Positions 52,694 to 61,150 of a stretch of 64,000 nt of DNA are shown here, in pieces. The stretch covers positions 1 through 64,000 of the forward strand of contig JAPPFM010000041.1 of assembly GCA_028821605.1 (NCBI GenBank), in the 5' to 3' direction. Source of the DNA: Candidatus Poribacteria bacterium. GTDB taxonomy: Bacteria; Poribacteria; WGA-4E; WGA-3G. Position numbers and translations under genes: made by a program. The notes beneath the pieces were generated by a model. It was not told the origin of the DNA, ran no database searches, and saw only the letters and a program-made list of their open reading frames with translations. Position 1 is the stretch's first letter. Every line of letters begins with the position of its first letter.

Positions 52694-52716
52694 AGGCGCG
52701 GTTTAAAACCGCGCCT
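52694..52716. terminator. 11-bp palindrome between convergent genes
   Basis: AGGCGCGGTTT (52694-52704) and AAACCGCGCCT (52706-52716) are perfectly complementary. It lies between the binding-lipoprotein gene and the convergent phosphofructokinase. It may be a bidirectional stop and resembles a REP-like family. Confidence 0.65.
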
Positions 52717-52739
52717 GTATTTACTGAAAACCCTGATTT

Positions 52740-53942
52740 TTACGCAATTTCCCCAATCTCAATCAATCGATCATCCAGAGACACATCTGGACGTGGGAGA
52801 TCACCGAACAACGGACGGAAATATCCTACTCCTGCTGGAGATATCTGGTACCGTTCGGTGTCGTAGAACCGCAGATCCAGACTTCTCCGAATGACATGTC
52901 CCGATGCATCCCGCTTCAGGACTTGATCTAACGGCAACAGTGTCGGTTCAATGCCGATCTCTGTTCGCGTAATCGTTGCGACACCGTTGAACATCCCGTC
53001 TGAGAGTGCTTGCACCGCCATAGCACCAGCCTTCATAGCGATGTCTCTATCCAATGGTATCGGGCTACCGCACCTCTGGAGATAACCGAGGATCAAAGCA
53101 CGAAACGCCGACTCTGAAATATCAGGGAGTCGTTTCTTCATCGCTTCAACGATGATTTCTGAGCAGCCACCCGGTTTCGTATGCCCGAAAGCATCGAGTT
53201 CCGCTTCCGATGTAATCATCAATTCACCCGCTTCATTCCGAATACCTTCCGATACGACGACAATGACGTTGCCTTGTTCAGTGTGTTTCTCACGGATCGC
53301 TTCCGCCATTTTATCGGGTTGATACGGGATTTCGGGGACAACGATAAGATCCGCCTGTCCGTAGGCTGCAGATAGCGTTAACCAACCCGCATCTCTCCCC
53401 ATCGCTTCAACAACAATCACACGATCGTGAGAGTAGGTCGTTGTCCGCAGATCTTGGACGTAATTGATGACTCTGTTCGCAGATGAAGGGAAGCCGGGAC
53501 AGAAATAGTTCACCATCTTAGAGTAATCGACAGCATCCCCTTCAGGTGGATTGATACCCACATCGTTATCAATTGTTTTGGTGACGAACGTGGTTGTGAA
53601 TTGATCGGACAGTGCGGTTCCGACCGTTAAAGTATCATCACCACCTATCGGAATCAGACCGCTAATATCCAGTTTTTTCAGATTACTGACTGCCTCATCT
53701 AACTTATTATCTTTGATTAGATTCGTGCGTGAACTCTTTAATAACGTTCCACCTCGGTTTTCGTCAATCAGGTCGGGTGTGAGCGTAAAATAGCGTCCAC
53801 CTTTCAAAACACCCCGCCAGCCCTCCATAAATCCGATGAGTTCAAAACCGAGTTCTTCGGATTTCAATGCGATGCCTTTGAGGGTGGCGTTAAGTGCGCT
53901 CGTATCGCCGCCCCCTGTTAGAACACCGATCTTTTTTGCCAT
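52740..53942 (-). CDS. Phosphofructokinase, GGDD type (probably pyrophosphate-dependent)
   Basis: A 400-residue phosphofructokinase with AAAGGAG before ATG 53942. The first phosphate loop is GVLTGGGDTSALN, and the key residues are GGDD at 100-103, where ATP-dependent enzymes usually have GGDG; Asp at this place favours pyrophosphate. The substrate-binding TKTIDND sequence follows. Further on EAMGRDAGWLT and GYLQRCGSPIPLDR complete the fructose-6-phosphate region. It would catalyse reversible phosphorylation of fructose 6-phosphate, saving ATP. No other glycolytic gene is adjacent. Confidence 0.9.
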   Translation of the reverse strand: MAKKIGVLTGGGDTSALNATLKGIALKSEELGFELIGFMEGWRGVLKGGRYFTLTPDLIDENRGGTLLKSSRTNLIKDNKLDEAVSNLKKLDISGLIPIGGDDTLTVGTALSDQFTTTFVTKTIDNDVGINPPEGDAVDYSKMVNYFCPGFPSSANRVINYVQDLRTTTYSHDRVIVVEAMGRDAGWLTLSAAYGQADLIVVPEIPYQPDKMAEAIREKHTEQGNVIVVVSEGIRNEAGELMITSEAELDAFGHTKPGGCSEIIVEAMKKRLPDISESAFRALILGYLQRCGSPIPLDRDIAMKAGAMAVQALSDGMFNGVATITRTEIGIEPTLLPLDQVLKRDASGHVIRRSLDLRFYDTERYQISPAGVGYFRPLFGDLPRPDVSLDDRLIEIGEIA

Positions 53943-54059
53943 ACCAAACTCCTTTATATTGGCTTTCAGTTTTCGGTCTTCGGCTTTCGGTCAAGAGATT
54001 GCTTCTCTTCTACGGATAACTAACAGCCGATAGCCATTAGAACGATTGTGCGATATGGG

Positions 54060-55619
54060 TTACTTAATCACTTCGAGGAGAACTGGCTTATCCAATGCGA
54101 GTGCCTTTTCAAAGGTCGGCTTAAAGTCTCCTGGGTCTTCAACCCGTAATCCAACCGCACCGAACGATTCAGCAAACTGCACGAAGTCCGGGTTGACCAA
54201 TTCGACACCGATCCGTTTACCGAAGCGTCGAAGCTGCCCGCGTTCAATTGAGGTGTACTGATTGTCGTTCATCACGAGCGTCACAACCGGTAGGTTATAC
54301 ATCACCGCGGTTGCGAAATCCGGACACGTCATTAAAAACCCGCCATCACCGCTCAGCGCGACGACTTTCCGTTCAGGATACGCAACTTGCGCACCGATGG
54401 CACCTGTCAATCCGATTCCCATTGCCACGGAGACACCTGAGAAGATGTAACTCCCCGGATGATAGCAGGGGAAATGCTGCAGGGCACCGTAGCCGGTGAT
54501 GTTAACGTCAACCGATAGGATGGCATCGTGAGGCAGGACATCGCGCATCTCCTGAAGGATTCGAGGACGTTCAATCGCCATAAATTGTCGGCGTAAATCG
54601 CGTAACACGTCCCCCCAACCACCTGTCCGTTTCTCATCGCGCAGCGCGGCGTTCAATTGGCGTAAAACCAATTTCGGATTCGCACCGATACCAACAGTCG
54701 CTGGATATTCTTTATGAATCTCTTCGGGATCCGCTTCAATATGTAACAAGGGTTGTGGAATCTTGAGGCTCCAGTTGCCGGTATCACGATAGTTAAATCG
54801 CGTGCCGACGGCAACGATGAGGTCGGAGAAATTCATCGCAGTTTGGGCAACGCCGTCTCGGAAGATACCGATGGAATGCGGTGAGTCCTCCGGCACTGAA
54901 CCTTTTCCAAAACCTGTCATCACGATTGGCGCGTCAAGTAGTTGTGCGAACTCAAGTATTTCTTCAGTGGCGCGTGTGTGGTTAATACCGCCGCCTGCGA
55001 CAATCAACGGACATTCCGAGGTGTTCAACAGTGCCAACGCTGCGTCTACATCTTGCGGACTCGCTGTCGTCTGGATACCGTTGTTGTATGCGGGGATTGG
55101 CAAGTCAGCCTCGGCATCCAATGCGTCTTTTGCCAGTTCAATCAGTACGGGACCAGGTCTCCCTGAACGCAGCGCACTGAAACTCCGATTGACAGCATCG
55201 GGAATCTGGTCTACCCGATGGATAATCTCCAGATGTTTCGTCATCGGAGTGAAGGCGGCTCTCTGATCCAACCCATGGAAACTCTTTTTCGGATCCCGTG
55301 ATGCCAAATAGGATGGATTCTGTCCGGTAATCCAAAGCACAGGCGAAGACGCTGTGTTTGCTTCGCCGATACCGATAGAGGCGTTATTTGAACCGGGACC
55401 CGGGACAGTCATACAGACACCGACCTCGCCTGTGGCGCGCGCGTAGCCATCCGCCATAAATGATGCGCCGCCTTCGTGCCGTGTGACGTAGTGCTGGATG
55501 CTGTCTTGATTGTTGTATAGCGATTCGTAAACGGTGTCTAAATGGTTCCCCGGTAAACCGAAAATGACGCTAACACCTTGTGCTTTCAAACATTCAACAA
55601 AAATATCTCCACCTGTCAT
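54060..55619 (-). CDS. Thiamine-diphosphate enzyme of the acetolactate synthase family
   Basis: A 519-residue ThDP enzyme with AAAGGAG before ATG 55619. The N-terminal pyrimidine-binding domain has the catalytic Glu49 in VTRHEGGASFMADGYARA. The middle domain is a Rossmann-type region (PLIVAGGGINHTRATEEI). The C-terminal domain has the metal/diphosphate motif SGDGGFLM...MNDNQYTS near residue 422. The order and length match acetolactate synthase or related 2-keto acid decarboxylases; without the FAD-binding features a precise reaction cannot be stated. A short repetitive spacer at 53961-53992 separates it from the phosphofructokinase gene. Confidence 0.9.
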   Translation of the reverse strand: MTGGDIFVECLKAQGVSVIFGLPGNHLDTVYESLYNNQDSIQHYVTRHEGGASFMADGYARATGEVGVCMTVPGPGSNNASIGIGEANTASSPVLWITGQNPSYLASRDPKKSFHGLDQRAAFTPMTKHLEIIHRVDQIPDAVNRSFSALRSGRPGPVLIELAKDALDAEADLPIPAYNNGIQTTASPQDVDAALALLNTSECPLIVAGGGINHTRATEEILEFAQLLDAPIVMTGFGKGSVPEDSPHSIGIFRDGVAQTAMNFSDLIVAVGTRFNYRDTGNWSLKIPQPLLHIEADPEEIHKEYPATVGIGANPKLVLRQLNAALRDEKRTGGWGDVLRDLRRQFMAIERPRILQEMRDVLPHDAILSVDVNITGYGALQHFPCYHPGSYIFSGVSVAMGIGLTGAIGAQVAYPERKVVALSGDGGFLMTCPDFATAVMYNLPVVTLVMNDNQYTSIERGQLRRFGKRIGVELVNPDFVQFAESFGAVGLRVEDPGDFKPTFEKALALDKPVLLEVIK

Positions 55620-55761
55620 AGTTAACTCCTTTCAAATTTTAAATGTTCCTTGCGGCCTATTCTGTGCGTTTTACTGATGACCATTGATGAGAGAATCCAG
55701 TCTCACCGATGGTAAGCCTTAGAATCTTCGGCAAATAGTAAGGCACTATCAAAAGCGATCG

Positions 55762-57582
55762 TCAACTGTACGAAACCACGAAAAGCCGTCCCTGTTTAGG
55801 TGTAAACGTGCTATTTAAATACGTCTTTTCATCAGCGTGCCAAAAGTCGATGCTCTCTCTGACATTCTTGGACAGCTCCCACTCCGCGAGATGGGATGCC
55901 TTTCGGTGGATCTCAATCAAGGTATCAATTGCTTCAGTCCCTGTATGGAAAAGATAAAAAAGTTCAGATTCCTCCGCCACCCGATGGTGGACTTGAACGG
56001 TATTCGTGGCTTCGTTTTTAGGTTTTAGATACACCGATACGTTAGGATGCACCCATTTTCGGAGACATTTTTCGAGTTTCACCTTTTTCTCATCGGGTGG
56101 ACCGCGGAGAATGGTTGTGCGCCGCCCATAGATGAGTTGTTCCAGTGGATACGGTTCCAATCCAATCCTCCCATTGAGCAGATACGGTATCGGTTCGTCT
56201 GCTATCAATCTACCTTTCGCTTTTGTGAATGTCCTTAGGCACTTGACGCTCTCCTCTTGAAGCGATATGCAGCTCGGAAGTAGAACGACACCATAGACTT
56301 CTTGAGTGCTTGTCCGGTTGTTGAAGAAACTGAGTCCGCCACTTCTGCTACTACGACCTCCTGTGCTTACAATTTCTGCTGCGCTCAGTTCCTGCTCCGA
56401 GACGATTCTGAAATCGTATCCGAGTTCCCAGACGCTTTTGCACAACCACCCCCACGTTTTTGTCAATCCATTCCACTGTTTCTCATCAGGTTTTGTCCAA
56501 AGGCTCTGTGTCGGTGCCACCATAAGGAGTGGTCTCTTCGGATAACCGTGTGATAACCTTTCCGTTATAGAGATAGATTCCGGTGTCGCAACACGGTATC
56601 TGTTTATCCACAGATTAAAGCCGAGGCTCGCCTCTTCAAGTACTATCTTTTTATCCGTTTTACCGGTCTCCTTCCGTGAAATACCCGCATATTGTGTGTC
56701 GCTGCAGACCCATTTTGCAACGACGAATCGCTTTGGTGTATCTATTTCCGTGGTTTTTAGAATCGGACAATCCACATGTGCCAACATTGCGCTGAGTTCA
56801 AACTCCAACGTCTTTGCACTCGTAGGAAGGCTTAAAGCAAATCGTAGTTCCTCCTGATGACAGAAATCGCGAACACCACGGAGAAAACAGGTCGCGAATC
56901 GCGTCGTCAATTCACGCCAAAACGTGTTCCTGACCGCTGCTGAGTTGTAGGTTTCATAGAACACTAAAGGGAGATATTTTGTGAGTGTCTCCCCTATCGT
57001 GCTTGACAGTTTAGGACTCCACGGGACCGACGATGTTTTTCCGCCCAAAACGCTTGCGAGCGACAGAAACCTTGGTAATTCACAGGTGAAACCGACAAGA
57101 TGTTTTTTGCCGTGAGCCTTTAAATAACTTACCAGTGTGTGTTCTATGAATCTCGAAGTTCCGGTATCGCTTAAAAAATCCGCTGCCGCGCCTTCCGTCT
57201 GGTAGATATTAATCACTGTTCGCCCGCGGAGCCGTTCAGCAATTGCGAGATCACCTGTGATACATTTTTGGATGTAATCGCTGATGTTATAGCAGGGAGC
57301 CTCCGCCTGCGGTTCCGCAATTAAGTAGTGCTGTCCGAGTTCTGGACTGTGCTGTAGGTAGGACTGCCGAAGTGTTGCTTGGATTGCTGCTGGTTCAGCA
57401 TCTCCAAAGGAATATTCTACAGCGTTCAACCGATATCGCGTTTCCAGTAATCCAGCCGGTAGTGCAACCCATGCGCGCTCGCCTCGTCGCAGCAACCGGG
57501 TTAATTCTGCTCGATGTGCTGTTGCTTCGTGTCCGCTCCGCCACGATAGAATGCTGCCCGCGTCAAAAGAATCCGTCTGCAC
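55762..57582 (-). CDS. Glycoside hydrolase-like protein (alpha-L-rhamnosidase GH106-like, tentative)
   Basis: A 606-residue protein starting at GTG 57582 with GGGAG upstream and no clear signal peptide. Segments resembling the central part of GH106/large glycosidases are LTKYLPLVFYETYNSAAVRN, FWRELTTRFATCFLRGVRDF and HQEELRFALSLPTSAK. A later flavodoxin-like stretch (YGVVLLPSCISLQEESVKCL, then FTKAKGRLIADEPIPYLL) matches the beta-galactosidase trimerisation-like part in such enzymes. The expected catalytic Glu pair is not certain. It is a divergent member, and its match should be treated as a fold-level hint. The gene is isolated on its strand. Confidence 0.5.
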   Translation of the reverse strand: MQTDSFDAGSILSWRSGHEATAHRAELTRLLRRGERAWVALPAGLLETRYRLNAVEYSFGDAEPAAIQATLRQSYLQHSPELGQHYLIAEPQAEAPCYNISDYIQKCITGDLAIAERLRGRTVINIYQTEGAAADFLSDTGTSRFIEHTLVSYLKAHGKKHLVGFTCELPRFLSLASVLGGKTSSVPWSPKLSSTIGETLTKYLPLVFYETYNSAAVRNTFWRELTTRFATCFLRGVRDFCHQEELRFALSLPTSAKTLEFELSAMLAHVDCPILKTTEIDTPKRFVVAKWVCSDTQYAGISRKETGKTDKKIVLEEASLGFNLWINRYRVATPESISITERLSHGYPKRPLLMVAPTQSLWTKPDEKQWNGLTKTWGWLCKSVWELGYDFRIVSEQELSAAEIVSTGGRSSRSGGLSFFNNRTSTQEVYGVVLLPSCISLQEESVKCLRTFTKAKGRLIADEPIPYLLNGRIGLEPYPLEQLIYGRRTTILRGPPDEKKVKLEKCLRKWVHPNVSVYLKPKNEATNTVQVHHRVAEESELFYLFHTGTEAIDTLIEIHRKASHLAEWELSKNVRESIDFWHADEKTYLNSTFTPKQGRLFVVSYS

Positions 57583-57616
57583 AACTATCTACTCCCAGTT
57601 ATGAAACCCAAAAGAT

Positions 57617-57645
57617 TTGCAACGCTTAGCGTTCTGTGATATACT
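57617..57645 (+). promoter_or_regulatory. Predicted promoter of the MacB-like permease pair
   Basis: TTGCAA at 57617-57622 and TATACT at 57640-57645, spacer 17, lie about 110 bases before the first permease start. Confidence 0.65.
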
Positions 57646-57757
57646 TTTAACACTGACAGAAGGGTGAAGGTTTGCGAGTTTTCTCCATATTTTGTATTAA
57701 GAGTTTAGCACACCTTGAGAATTCGTGCAATCAAAAGTTTTCTTGTGAGGGATAGAC

Positions 57758-59008
57758 ATGAACATACTGGAAAATCTCATCTCAGCATTTTCTGTGCTTC
57801 GTGGGAGCAAACTCCGCACTATCCTCACGCTTTTGGGAATTACGATCGGCATTGCGGGTGTAATAGCGATGATGTCTTTCGGGGCAGGTGCTGAAAAACT
57901 CCTTATGTCCGAGATCAACAATATCGGTGGTCCGAGTATGTTCGGTGTTTATCGCCCCGGATATGTCCGAAAGAACAACCGTTGGCAACGCAACAACAGC
58001 CCACATCATTTAGAGATGAAAGACCTTCGCGACGTTCTGGCGGACTGTCCCTCCGTTGAGGTCGCTACTGTTGAAGGGAGCTACTATATCAGTCTCGGTG
58101 TTGATGGGAAATTTCAGAAAACCTATCTCCGCGCAACAACAAAGGAATACCAAGACGTTCGCGAATGGCAGACACAATACGGCAGATTCCTCGCTGACAC
58201 TGACATGGACACTTGGACAAAGGTTTGTGTCATCGGTTCAAAGATTTGGAAAGAGCAGTTTAAAGGACAAGATCCAATCGGTAAGGAAGTCATCATCAAC
58301 AATCATGGAAACAATAAACGTTTCACTGTTATCGGGATTATGGAGAGCCGAGGGGATGGGTTAGAGCGAGGAAAGAGCGACGACAATATGCTCTTTATTC
58401 CCATTACGACCGCACAGAAACGGTTTTGGGGACACGATCACGTTGGACATATCATGGTGCGCGCCAAGAGTCCGCTTTTAGTTGATCAAGCGTTGAAAGA
58501 GGTAAAGACTGTTATTATGCGCAACCATGGTGGTGATGACACTTTTTTCCGAACATGGTCGGCGAAAAAGGGAATCGAACATGCGAAAAGAATGATTTTT
58601 ATCATAGAATCGGTGCTCGTAATTATTGCGTCTGTTGCATTGATTGTCGCGGGTATCGGTATTCTGAATATCATGCTTGTCTCAGTAACAGAGCGGATAC
58701 CGGAAATTGGTCTACGAAAAGCAGTCGGCGCGAAGAGTTTTAACATCCGTTTGCAGTTCCTCACGGAATCCGTGTTGTTGTGCCTGATTGGAAGTCTACT
58801 GGGCATTGCGTTCGGTGCTGTGGTTGGGAAAGGCTTCGCGTGGGTGGTTGCTCAATTCATTCCAGAGCTTGCTTGGCCCTCTGTGCTTACGCTGGAAGCT
58901 ATCTCTATCTCTGTCGGAGCGGGTGCAGCGGTAGGTATCTTCTTTGGATATTATCCCGCTAGCCAAGCCGCGAAAATGACCCCCATTGATGCCATCCGCC
59001 ATACATAG
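57758..59008 (+). CDS. MacB/FtsX-type ABC transporter permease, copy 1
   Basis: A 416-residue permease. The N-terminal helix LRTILTLLGITIGIAGVIA is followed by a periplasmic MacB_PCD-like domain (about 45-280; GPSMFGVYRPGYVRKNNRW) and three C-terminal membrane segments around VLVIIASVALIVAGIGILNI and the ERIPEIGLRKAVGAK motif, with a final AKMTPIDAIRHT tail. GAGGGA precedes ATG 57758. MacB-type permeases normally pair with an ATPase, but none is in the window. The next gene, nine bases on, is a close paralogue. Confidence 0.92.
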   Translation: MNILENLISAFSVLRGSKLRTILTLLGITIGIAGVIAMMSFGAGAEKLLMSEINNIGGPSMFGVYRPGYVRKNNRWQRNNSPHHLEMKDLRDVLADCPSVEVATVEGSYYISLGVDGKFQKTYLRATTKEYQDVREWQTQYGRFLADTDMDTWTKVCVIGSKIWKEQFKGQDPIGKEVIINNHGNNKRFTVIGIMESRGDGLERGKSDDNMLFIPITTAQKRFWGHDHVGHIMVRAKSPLLVDQALKEVKTVIMRNHGGDDTFFRTWSAKKGIEHAKRMIFIIESVLVIIASVALIVAGIGILNIMLVSVTERIPEIGLRKAVGAKSFNIRLQFLTESVLLCLIGSLLGIAFGAVVGKGFAWVVAQFIPELAWPSVLTLEAISISVGAGAAVGIFFGYYPASQAAKMTPIDAIRHT

Positions 59009-59017
59009 GGAGCGCAA

Positions 59018-60256
59018 GTGCAAATATTAGAAAATCTCATCTCAGCGTTTTCCGTGCTTCGCGGGAGTAAACTCCGCACGATCCTAACACTCTTAGGGAT
59101 TACCATCGGTATTGCGGGTGTGATAGCGATGATGTCTTTCGGCGCAGGTGCTGAAAAACTCATGATGGCAGAAATTGAGAATATCGGTGGTCCGAGTATG
59201 TTCGGTGTTTATCGTCCCGGATATGTCCGAAAGAATGACCGTTGGCAACGCAACAACAGCCCACATTACTTAGAGATGCGGGATCTGCACGACATTCTGG
59301 CGGACTGCCCCTCTGTTGAAGTCGCCACCGTTGAAAGAAGTCACCCCATTGACTTTGAAGTTGAGGGTAAGCACCAACGGACCTACCTCCGCGCAACAAC
59401 AAAGGAATACCAAGCCGTCCGACGATGGCAGACTGAATACGGTAGATTTCTCGCCGATACCGATATGGACTTCTGGAATAAGGTTTGCGTCATCGGGGCA
59501 AGGGTCTGGAAAGAGCAATTTAAAGGGCAGAATCCGATTGGCGAGGAAGTCAGCATTAACAATAGACGCTTTACCGTTATTGGCGTTATGGAGAGCCGTG
59601 GTGATGGGTTAGAACAGGGCAGAAGTGACGATAATATGATCTTTATCCCAATTACGACTGCACAAACCCGTTTTGGTGGACGGAATCGGGTCGGGGCTAT
59701 CATGGCGCGTGCCAAGAGCATCGATTTAGTTGAGCAGGCACTTAAAGAGGTGAAGACCGTTATTATGCGCAACCACGGTGGCGACGAGACGTTTTTCCGA
59801 ACATGGAACGCAAAAAAAGGAATTGAAGGCGGAAAAAGGATCATTTTTATTATTGAGATGGTGCTCGTGGTTATTGCGTCTGTTGCGTTGATTGTTGCTG
59901 GCATCGGTATTCTGAATATCATGCTCGTTTCAGTCACAGAGCGGATACCGGAAATTGGACTCCGAAAAGCGGTCGGCGCGAAAAGTCTTGATATTCGGCT
60001 GCAGTTCCTCACGGAATCTGTGTTGTTGTGTCTGATTGGGAGTCTACTCGGTATTGCGTTTGGTGCTGTGGTTGGAAACGGTTTTGCATGGGCGGTGGGT
60101 CACTTCTTTAATGAGCTTTCCTGGCCCGCAGTCATTACCCTGAGAGCCGTGCTGATCTCAGTTGGTGCGGGCGCGGCCGTGGGTATCTTCTTCGGCTACT
60201 ATCCCGCCAGCCAAGCCGCCAAGATGACACCGATTGATGCGATTCGGCATACTTAA
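59018..60256 (+). CDS. MacB/FtsX-type ABC transporter permease, copy 2
   Basis: A 412-residue paralogue starting at GTG 59018 with AGGGAG upstream. It is highly similar along its whole length to copy 1 in both protein and DNA, and differs mainly in the periplasmic part (DFEVEGKHQRTYLR for SLGVDGKFQKTYLR, and a four-residue shorter loop near residue 190). The same motifs ERIPEIGLRKAVGAK and GYYPASQAAKMTPID are present. The pair could form a heterodimer with a shared ATPase encoded elsewhere. It arose by tandem duplication. Confidence 0.92.
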   Translation: MQILENLISAFSVLRGSKLRTILTLLGITIGIAGVIAMMSFGAGAEKLMMAEIENIGGPSMFGVYRPGYVRKNDRWQRNNSPHYLEMRDLHDILADCPSVEVATVERSHPIDFEVEGKHQRTYLRATTKEYQAVRRWQTEYGRFLADTDMDFWNKVCVIGARVWKEQFKGQNPIGEEVSINNRRFTVIGVMESRGDGLEQGRSDDNMIFIPITTAQTRFGGRNRVGAIMARAKSIDLVEQALKEVKTVIMRNHGGDETFFRTWNAKKGIEGGKRIIFIIEMVLVVIASVALIVAGIGILNIMLVSVTERIPEIGLRKAVGAKSLDIRLQFLTESVLLCLIGSLLGIAFGAVVGNGFAWAVGHFFNELSWPAVITLRAVLISVGAGAAVGIFFGYYPASQAAKMTPIDAIRHT

Positions 60257-60289
60257 ACACTTAATACCAAATTTGGGAGGAGGCAACTG

Positions 60290-60859
60290 ATGCTTAATAC
60301 GCAAACAAGCCCTGAGGCTATACAAGAGATGCCCGCACACAAAAGCCCAATGACGCTGGAGGAATTTATCGAAAACGACTTAGAAGGGTATGAATATGTA
60401 AAAGGAGAATTAATAGCAATGCCACCAGCGACGATGATACATGGTCAAATTAGTAGTAAGCTTCATATACGCTTAGGTCTGCACGTTGAGGAAAATCGGT
60501 TAGGGCAATTATATATTGCCGAAACAACATTTCAGTTGGATGACCGAGCAGTAAAGCCAGATGTTGCGTTTGTTTCAACAGACCGATTACCCGAAAATAG
60601 AGAGCAAGCATCACCTATACCGCCGGATTTGGCGGTTGAAGTCGTCTCACCAACGGATAAACACTACGATGTTACCGAAAAAGCATTAGCCTATTTGAAA
60701 GCGGGAACACGCCTTGTTTGGGTGATTGAACCCGTCGCGAAAACGGTAATGGTCTATCGATCCGAGACCGATTTCACCGTGCTGAACTATGAGGACACAT
60801 TGACAGGTGAAGATGTCGTTGAAGGATTTACATGTCCCGTCGCGCAGCTCTTTGAATAG
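60290..60859 (+). CDS. Uma2 family endonuclease-like protein
   Basis: A 189-residue Uma2 (DUF820) protein with GGAGGAGG before ATG 60290. Typical parts are MTLEEFIENDLEGYEYVKGE, MIHGQISSKLHIRLG, VKPDVAFVSTDRLP, PDLAVEVVSPTDKHYDVTEK and LAYLKAGTRLVWVIEP. The PD plus E-x-V order is that of PD-(D/E)XK nuclease folds, where the Lys is moved into the helix. Uma2 genes expand in cyanobacteria and related environmental bacteria, with unclear function. It lies 33 bases after the permease pair. Confidence 0.9.
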   Translation: MLNTQTSPEAIQEMPAHKSPMTLEEFIENDLEGYEYVKGELIAMPPATMIHGQISSKLHIRLGLHVEENRLGQLYIAETTFQLDDRAVKPDVAFVSTDRLPENREQASPIPPDLAVEVVSPTDKHYDVTEKALAYLKAGTRLVWVIEPVAKTVMVYRSETDFTVLNYEDTLTGEDVVEGFTCPVAQLFE

Positions 60860-60887
60860 ATTTTAAGGTGAGACAATCCTAAAATTG

Positions 60888-61082
60888 ATGAATAAGCCAA
60901 AGATGACCTACTTTGAGAAAGAAGATATATTGCATCTCGTGATTTCTGATGAACCCCAAAGCGACTGTATTGAACTGATTCCCAATATCACGGCTGAATT
61001 GAATGAGAATGGTGAGCTTATCGGTATTGAGATTCTTAATGCAAGGACTTTCATTCAAGATATAGCGTGTAGGTTGGGTTGA
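60888..61082 (+). CDS. DUF2283-like protein with a repeat-derived C terminus
   Basis: A 64-residue protein. The core MTYFEKEDILHLVISDEP and NITAELNENGELIGIEILNA match DUF2283, a small beta-rich family seen near Uma2-like genes. The last residues (DIACRLG) are translated from the GTTGGGTT palindrome at 61061-61107, so the natural C terminus has been replaced by the repeat. It may still fold, because the core is intact. Starts at 60888 or the TTG three bases before; the ribosome-binding site is weak. Confidence 0.7.
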   Translation: MNKPKMTYFEKEDILHLVISDEPQSDCIELIPNITAELNENGELIGIEILNARTFIQDIACRLG

Positions 61083-61107
61083 AACGGAGTTGAAACCCAA
61101 CGCTATA
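61061..61107. repeat. GTTGGGTT/AACCCAAC palindrome inside the DUF2283-like gene end
   Basis: GTTGGGTT (61073-61080) pairs with AACCCAAC (61094-61101), and outside these TATAGCG (61061-61067) pairs with CGCTATA (61101-61107). It is the same family as 2239-2271 and supplies the stop of the DUF2283-like gene. Confidence 0.7.
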
Positions 61108-61150
61108 CTAAGTCCGTGAATATACAGAAACCCCAAAATCCGCGAAATCT

